A DNA stretch of 64,000 nt from Ephemerocybe angulata (taxonomy: Eukaryota; Basidiomycota; Agaricomycetes; Agaricales; Psathyrellaceae), in NCBI GenBank assembly GCA_013368325.1, contig JAACJK010000058.1, positions 1,104,178 to 1,168,177 on the forward strand, read 5' to 3'. Numbering within the stretch: position 1 is the first letter of the stretch; each line of letters starts with the position of its first letter. This document shows positions 57,066-64,000 of the stretch, one piece after another. The position numbers and the translations under genes were made by a program. The notes under the pieces were generated by a model, which was given only the letters and a program-made list of their open reading frames with translations, had not been told where the DNA came from and did not search any database.

Positions 57066-58290
57066 TCCAAATTTAGCATCACTCCCGACCCCGCGCGCTC
57101 TCGCGCACTCAAAAGCCATGGACCGCGCAGTGTATAATGTGTAGATTTTTTTCTTGTACATCTTGTATCTACACATTCTCCCATCTCGCCAATCCCACCT
57201 TTCTGTACCCTTTGCATTGATAAGATTGCCTGAGCGCTTACGCGCTCTAAGTTGCCCGGACTCATTGACAGGGCTGTGAGTCAATCGCACTAGAAGCTGG
57301 GAACGTGTCCCAGCTTCTCTTCTTTCCCAACCCGGCAATGGAATGCTCGTTGACAGGGGGCGCGTGAAGCGGGCTGGTGCATCTACATCATCCGCTGACG
57401 TCCTTCCGTCGATACCCGCCAGCAAATGCACCTATACCGGGCACTCCGCCTCTCCTGGAAGGTGCCACTTAACTCAAATAGAAGACCGAAGTGAGCTCCG
57501 TCATCCGCTTAAGTTTGTTCAAGTGGCTGGTTCTGCGTGGCTCGGACCTTAATTCTTTCGACCTTAGTGTCGAATACGAGTCGAATAGACAACTCACGCT
57601 CGCGAATAGTTGCGAAGTCCCGCTATTGCGTAAGTATTATGTCATTGAATAGATGCATACCCTTATAAGCAACACCGCAGTATAAAGTCCCCACTCTCTT
57701 ATGTTTTACCTTTGACTTAAAGCCTCATAACCATGTCCACGGTCAGTTCAATGCAATGGGATGATCCGCTAAGTTCTGATCTTCAATCAGTAGTCACTAC
57801 CTCGTCCCGATCCGGTACAAATGATCATCTTGGTCGAGAACGCCAATGATTTGGCGAAGCCGTGAAGGCTGATCGAGGAGCCGCGTGGCTTGACGACTTC
57901 TTTGATTATGGACGCAGCGTTGGCCAGGCCGCCGTAAAGGGCGGGATATGACTAAGTACTTAAGAGAGGAGAGAGAGGTAGGTAACATAACCTGCTAGTA
58001 GTGCTATGGGCTGATACCTAGTCTAGCTGGTCCGGCAAATTCTGACGGAAAATACCGACGAGCACCGGGAACATAATGAGCGAAAACGGCTGCTACGCTG
58101 GGGGTTAGAGGTTGATGTGTGTTCCGCCACTGGCTCAGCATCAACGAGCCACGCCGTGCACGCCTTTCACCCTGAGGGCACCTTTGCATAGTCATAAGTA
58201 GTAATGTACAGTGTCAGCGATAGAAATTGCCTAAGTCCCACAAGCGATCAGTGCGTACTCGAAGTAGGTTACTACGACTAGAGTCCAGCG
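57066..58290. other. Stretch with a possible mini-gene
   Basis: At 57733 an ATG in good context opens 38 codons (MSTVSSMQWDDPLSS...), ~50 bp after GTATAAAGTC. No signal peptide or CaaX box, so not a mating pheromone. The opposite strand has a short coding-like run (SYPALYGGLANAASII). Neither can be assigned. Confidence 0.3.
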
Positions 58291-58961
58291 CTACCAAATC
58301 CTCGGCTTCGTACTTGAGCAACCGTGATATCCACAAAGTGTTGGTGAACACAATGCACTGGGTGGGGTATACTGCATGACAGGAGTGCGCCCCAAGACAG
58401 AGATAAAGTCTCTGCGCTTTGCTGTGAGGAAGCGATATGTACCCCAGAGGTCCTCCTTGACTTCGACATCCTTCATCTCGTGCATTTGCTTCATCCTATC
58501 CTCTAGTTGCCCTCGGTAGCGATGAATCAGGTATCCGTGTAGCGCCGCAGATATGGGCCCATATATATCTTCAAAGCTTCAAGGGATGTGAGGGATGTGG
58601 GGTATGGAGGTAATCCTGCGAGGGCTGCAAAGCAGCTTGGGCTGAGCTCAACGGCATCGAGGACGAGCATATCTTCACCGTGAATGAAACGCTCGAGTAG
58701 TGGCTTCGATCTTGAGCATGGTATCTCCATTCGAGCATGTCGCAAGACGGCGTCGGGGAGGATAGGTGGCGGCTTGGTTCGTATGTATTGTCGGTGGTTT
58801 TCGGCTTTTCTCTTCGCCACAACCCTGGGCATATGTCAGCGTGGTCATAATGGCCATATCCTGCGCAGTGCTTACTCTGGTCTAAGCGCCAAGGCTGCAC
58901 GTCGGCTCCTTCGGGCTTTCTTTTTCTCCTCCAAAGTAAAATATTTTGCATTTCTTCCCAT
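58291..58961 (-). pseudogene. Basic coding remnant, divergent from the KDZ gene
   Basis: An ATG at 58961 starts MGRNAKYFTLEEKKKARRSRR, a basic helical start like that of a mushroom-specific protein class. After one intron (58865-58820) comes KRKAENHRQYIRTKPPP and ALAGLPPYPTSLTSLEAL. Then the frame changes near 58545: the continuing sense (HGYLIHRYRGQLEDRMKQMHEMKD) is in another frame with no intron to explain it. Probably a decayed copy. It is 133 bp from the KDZ start and in opposite direction. Confidence 0.55.
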
Positions 58962-59093
58962 CGAGGAAGGGTTTGAAGTCCCGGGTGATTGTAGTGTAAC
59001 GTTTTGGTAAGTGTAGGAGTGGGCGATGGTCAAAGCTATCCTAGGCCGACCTGGCCGGACATTGATTTCTGAAAGTCTGCGCCGAGCGCACCA

Positions 59094-62000
59094 ATGCAAC
59101 GTCACCGGTCATTGCCCCTCTTTCACCAAACCATGCCTAAGGACTCAAGAAAAATGGGTAAGAATACCAAGATAAAGATGTCAGCATATACGCCCACAAC
59201 ACTTGACGCTCCCCCACCCATTATCGACTCTCAATTGACAACGTCTCGCACCCTGCAGACTAGGAAACTCAAGAGTCGGGATCTCGGAGGGTTCAAATTA
59301 GAAACGCAGCAGGCTTCCGTTTCAGGGATGTGTGCACCTGATGCCACAGTCAATGACACACGAACCACGGAGGAGATACTTGCAACGTGGATCGATGCGG
59401 GCGAGCAGAATGGTTGGGACCCAGCGTATATTGATAGTTTCCTCGAGAAAGACATGAGGCCTCCTGGGGAGGACCCCGAAGGGCTTACGCACTCAGATGA
59501 GCCCACAAAAAAGACCTACGGCCAAGGAGTGTGTGGCTTTCTTATTTCTCAGTGACTATACTGACCCCAAGGCAGGATCGAGCCAAACATGAATGGACTA
59601 AGCACATTGACATGTACCTGGTCCGCCTTCTCTGTTGGAAGGCCGAGGAAACAGTCCACCGGATACCTGCCTCCAGTGTAAGACTGATCTCAAAGCAGAA
59701 TATCGCTGTCTGAGCTGCGATAATACAAGCCTCATGTGTGGTGCTTGCACCAAGGCGACCCACTCACATCAACCGCTCCATCGAATTCAGGTGAGCTATT
59801 TTTGAATCAACGGATGACACATTCTACTCATATAAGCCCCGCTTGTTCCATTCAGAAGTGGAACGGTCACTATTTTGCCAAAACTTCACTCAAGACCTTG
59901 GGGCTCCGCCTTCAGCTTGGGCACGTCTCAGGTGAGATATGCCCGATGCCAGACACAGCCTGGGGAGACGACTTTACTATAATCGACACCGACGGTGTTC
60001 ACTCGGTTGGCATTGATTTCTGCACCTGTGGTGCGTCCACGAAAGGTCAAGTAGATCAGCTTCTGGAACGAAGGCTGTATCCTGCGACAACAATCAATCC
60101 GAAGTCAGCGGCGACCTTTCGTGTTCTAGAAGTCTTTGAACTTCTGCAGTATGAATCTAAGGTCTCACCCTATGAGCTCTACAACACCATCTCGCGCCTC
60201 ACAGATAACACAGGTCTTGTTGCAGTGAAGGTATGTTTGATTCTACGTTACATCCTCCGTGATTTTACTGACTTTAACTGAATGACCTTAGGATAGATAT
60301 CCTAGCTTCCTCAGAATGGTGCATGAGTGGAGGCACCTGAAGCTTCTGAAGCGATCGAGGCGCGGCCATGATCCAATTCGATCAGCGGCGGAGACTGAGG
60401 AAGGAGAATGCGCTCTGCTCTGTCCGCCATGCCCGCATCCGAATATCAATATGCCCGAGGGCTGGGAGGATGAGCCCGAGGAGACTAGGTAAGGTCGATT
60501 ATCTAGTATCTGCCATCCAGTCTAACCCTCAAATAGATATATTCACCACTCAATCTGGCGCTTGACGCCTGCTTCCGCTTGAAGCGAAAAGATGTCTCAA
60601 GCGAGAATGCCGATCCTGGGCTGAGTAATGGGTTCTCCTACTTCGTCAAGCAGTCGAAGTTTTCCAATTACCTGGAAGAACACAAGGATGAGGTGGAGCC
60701 CAAGAGCACTTGTTCCCGTCACGACGCGGTGAACCTGGCTGACGTGAGTCCTGGACAAGGCTATGCGGCATCTGGTGTTGCCACGGTAGAGTGCGCCCGA
60801 CATAATATGAAACGCCCAGCAGCAGTGTGCGATCTGCAGAAGGGAGAGCGGTGAGTTCCTTCCAATGCATATGTGTAGTCCTGGAACATATACTAATTAT
60901 ATTAAGGTATTGCAATATGGACTTTATCCTACACTGGGGATTGTTGTCATGGCGCTCGGTATTCTGCGTACCTTCTTTATCTCCTATGACATCGCATGTC
61001 AATGGTCAAAGTACCTGATGGGCCGCCTGGCGAAGATTGACCCGCAGGCGCCTATCCTTCGGCCTGAGTCTAAAACACGCTTCATGGTCCCGAAGTTCCA
61101 CCTCCCGGCCCACATTACATCATGCCACACCAAGTACGCATTCATGTACACCCCAGGTGCTGGGCTGGGTGACGGGGAAGCGCCAGAGCGAGGATGGGGC
61201 GAAGCTAACCCCTTAGCGCCGAGTACTCGAGAAATGGGCCCGGGAACGCGGCGGGATACTCTCGACTACAACTTCGGCGATTACAATTGGCGGAAAATAA
61301 TGGATTTAGGTATATTAATCTTCTCATTCTCGCATCCGCGATCGGAACTAAGGACTTGTCGATAGGTTCTTCCCTAGGAAGAAGATGGACACGGCTCTTT
61401 CGAAGCTGGCGGAGAACACTATAGCTCACCAGAACTGAAGAGACCCTTGATTCAAGTATGGTGGAGGAATGGAAAGCGGCAATGGTTGCCTGGGAGCATG
61501 ATCCAGTTGGAAACCCAAATCCATTCGAGACGTCTGTGGCTCCCCAACTCAAGTCGCCGTTCGACGGGTACTTGCTGAGGAAGAAGCCGCAGAAATCGCA
61601 GAAGGGAGGATACATCGCTAAGCCCGGATACGCCACCCAGTGTCCTAATCTCCCGAGGTATGACTTGGAGTCTGACCAGTACGTATTCTTCCGACTTCTA
61701 TTCCCTACTCGGTCTCAATGACGGCTCACCTTAGACGGTTTCTGAAACATGAGATGAAGCAGACTTGGACACACTCCAGGGACCGAGAGCTTACGCGGAT
61801 TCAACTTCGCTCAAACGCACTTGTACGGCGCATTGACGCTTGGTATCAAGTCCTGCAGCTCTACATCCCATCCACGATTCTCCTACGACAGAAGGCAACC
61901 GGACCAAGACAGTTCCGCCATATGACCTCCCAATATGGCTTCCATCACAGATCGGTAAGAAGACACCCGTCGATTCCAAATTGGTGGACATCGAGTACCA

Positions 62001-62861
62001 GCTTCGCGAGGCGCAAGCGCAAGAAGCGCTGAGTACATTGAGGAGAAGCCTGCAGCGGCGGGTAACCGTGTACGATCTCAAGAACCGATGGCTCCGAGGG
62101 CAATCACCGAACACCAAAGCACTGAATCTACTCGGTAACATCGAATCTCAAATCGGGTGGGCTCGTGATGAGTACCGCCAGGCTCGGTCTGCTCTCTTGG
62201 TGCTCGGAGACATGCTAGGTAAGGTCGGACTTGCGAATACATACCGCCCCCTCGAAGACAACGACATTAGGGCAATGGCTAGCCCTATCCTGGACAGAGA
62301 GGAAGAAACTATGACGTTGAAACAGAAGGAGAAGGCGAAGCGAAAGACAGGTGAAACCAAGCGCACGATTTCGTGGATATGAGACATGGAACTGCGGCGG
62401 ACGAGAATCATACGGAGTTTGAGACTGAAAGTAAGTTGGATAAGTCGCGTAATTTTACATTCACTTATTCTTTGCAGCCATTAAGTCGAATGGGCAAAGT
62501 CAAGGGCAAGGGCTTCACGATATCAGGAAGAGGTGTTGATTGTGAAGGAGGAGATGCGACGCACATTGAGGTTCTTTGAATGGAAAGAAGCCGAGTGGTA
62601 CAAATGTGGGGGGGCGAGGGAGGCACACGGTGATATTCTGACGAATATAGCGAGGGTCTCCAGGCATACGCCAAGAGACAGGGAGCTATATGTCTTGGCC
62701 TCAAGAGAAAGTTTGAACACATGTGGAAGGGTGTGGACGAGCAGATTGCTATCGCGGTGGCTGAGATTCGTGACCCAGAATTATTCTACAAGAGGCGAAA
62801 GGAGGAGGCACAAGCCGTCGCAGACCCTTCAGTTGATGTCGAAATGGAGGACGTAGAATGA
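59094..62861 (+). pseudogene. KDZ transposase with CxC2 domain, frameshifted
   Basis: Family parts in order: N-terminal WDPAYIDSFLEK; CxC2-type cysteine cluster (CLQCKTDL, YRCLSCDN, LMCGACTKATHSHQPLHRI, KWNGHYFAKTSLKTLGLRLQLGH); VGIDFCTCG; LDACFRLKRKDVSS; CARHNMKRPAAVCDLQKGE, RYCNMDF; ISYDIACQWSKYL; KFHLPAHITSC; DGEAPERGWGEANPLAPSTREMGPGTRRDTLDYNFGDYNWRK; C-terminal EEMRRTLRFFEWKEAEW and LQAYAKRQGA. KDZ elements move by DDE-type cut and paste. Two frame changes without introns are visible, near 59625-59640 (before LLEGRGNSPPD) and near 60920-60935 (between CNMDF and ISYDIACQW), so this copy is likely dead unless a sequencing error is involved. About 9 introns. Confidence 0.85.
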
Positions 62862-64000
62862 GACCTATGTAAAATGTTGTATTACTTATATCATCAAATT
62901 GGGGTGCTATTTGAGTTTGGAAAGTCTCTGCACAGAAAGCAGTGGGAATCGATGGATGAGCTGGCCGGGAAGTTGTCCCCGTGGCCGTGGTGTGCGGGTT
63001 GCGCATTGATGATGCTCAATTTGTGGTGCGAGGGCTTGTTCGACGGTTGTCAGTGAGAGGATCTCAGAATGAAAACGCCGTGGTGTGCGAATTTTTGTGC
63101 GTTGTGTATCAGACAATTTCCAATTGCGTGGTGCGCGGGTTTGGTCAATGGTTGTCTGGTATCCTGACTCATATTAAGCGCCGTGGTGCGAGTCTAGTTG
63201 TGCATGAGACACCCGGGATTCCCCCCTGTGGTGTATAGCCTTGTGCAATGGCAATTGAGAGGCCTTGTACAAGTCTCAGATTGTGCATAATTAGTCTCAT
63301 AGGTTTGGGCCTTACAGATAGGTTGGCATGGAGATCACCGAGCCAGGTGATATGCCCACCGAGCCAGCTGGTACGTTGAAGGCGGCGCCTCTGAATGTAC
63401 AGAAGATAGGGACAACACAGGAGATGTCTACATGTCTGGTAAATCACGTACCATAATCGGAGCTTAAGGTTAAGCGCTGGCAGATTAAGCGCTGGGTTAA
63501 TTGAGGGGCTACATGCGGGCAACCTTCCATGATGGCCGATGTCGTGCACTACGATACTGTTACGGGTCTGCTTTTCGGTCGTATTTGTGCCTCGCACCAC
63601 GGTGGGAGGGTCATGGTTGGCGATACACTACTGTTGATAAGCGCTGACAGCGCGGATTAGGGAATCACCGAATTTCGGTGATCAACATTTGAGTCCCTTG
63701 GTGCACGGCAACAGTAGTAGGAGATCGAGGGTGGGTGCAGTGAGTATTGCATTGATTATTGCAATCTCATTTCTGAGGCCGTGGTGCAAGGTCAAGACAT
63801 GAGGGATCAAATACCTGTCACATCCATGCACGCCGTGGTGCGCGGCCCAGCTAATGGTGGTCGTAGTGCATTGATTATTATCCTGATCCCACCAGGCTGT
63901 GGTGCATGGTCCAGATGCGAGGCATCAATTATCTGTCTCATTTACATTCGCCGTGGTGCACGGCCAAACATGAGGGCATCAATTATTCGGACAACAAGGA
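62862..64000. repeat. Right subterminal repeat block of the KDZ-like element
   Basis: Repeated CCGTGGTGCA and variants. From about 63780 to the end three ~60-bp units combine the motif with AACATGAGGGATCAATTAT-like text. Motif orientation is opposite to the left block. Confidence 0.75.

Larger units (their letters stand above)
47700..64000. mobile_element. Putative giant KDZ-class DNA transposon (right end outside)
   Basis: A transposase of the KDZ class with CxC2 domain (59.1-62.9 kb) lies between two repeat-rich blocks whose repeated motif points in opposite directions (TGCACCAC on the left, GTGGTGCA on the right), as subterminal motifs of DNA transposons do. Several further genes lie inside (50.2-59.0 kb). 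The left border is set near the end of the LINE fragment only because the motif-rich DNA starts there; no terminal inverted repeat or target duplication can be checked as the right end is beyond 64000. The single-element reading is inference; the blocks and genes are seen. Confidence 0.55.

Noticed and set aside
57733..57849. Mating pheromone precursor
   Set aside because: No CaaX end and no precursor pattern.

Overview
The window reads as nuclear DNA of a mushroom-forming basidiomycete (Agaricomycetes). Genes are cut by many ~45-65 bp GT-AG introns. Families typical of that group are present: Y3-like glycan-binding proteins, MYND-finger proteins, DUF6533 seven-helix proteins, UstYa-like (DUF3328) and But2-like proteins, a CHAT protein, and KDZ-type and Helitron transposons. 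Species cannot be told from sequence alone. Exon joins were read by eye from splice signals and family motifs; no search was run.

Layout. 1-5637: young Ty1/copia LTR retrotransposon on the minus strand, its left LTR cut by the window edge. 6.1-9.5 kb: three secreted-protein genes on the minus strand, namely a Y3-like domain fused to a ricin-type beta-trefoil, a stand-alone Y3-like protein and a cysteine-rich protein. 10.0-10.35 kb: a 340-bp foldback MITE. 12-18.7 kb: host genes (multi-helix membrane protein, MYND protein, GPR1/FUN34/YaaH transporter, small membrane protein). About 20.2-29.25 kb: an autonomous-type Helitron with a RepHel gene and a second gene. Its RepHel gene is split by a 1.9-kb CACTA-like element with a perfect 3-bp target duplication. 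29.3-39.6 kb: FAD-linked oxidase, DUF6533 protein, a decayed CHAT gene and a second multi-helix protein whose exon structure matches the 12-kb gene. 41.2-46.6 kb: two UstYa-like genes, a But2-like gene, a possible small secreted peptide and an S33 prolyl-aminopeptidase-like hydrolase, which together could be a small peptide-modification locus.

From about 47.7 kb to the right edge the DNA looks like one very large KDZ-class DNA transposon. Subterminal blocks rich in TGCACCAC-type motifs on the left (48.6-49.5 kb) face blocks of the opposite orientation (GTGGTGCA) on the right (62.9-64.0 kb). Between them lie a CxC2-KDZ transposase gene with frameshifts, a gene divergent from it, and a divergent pair of larger genes (one with an RNase H1 N-terminal hybrid-binding-like domain, one with Ser/Pro repeats). 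The right end lies outside the window.

About half of the window is therefore mobile DNA: copia, MITE, Helitron, CACTA inside the Helitron, LINE remnant and the putative KDZ element. The host genes between them encode mainly secreted or membrane proteins.
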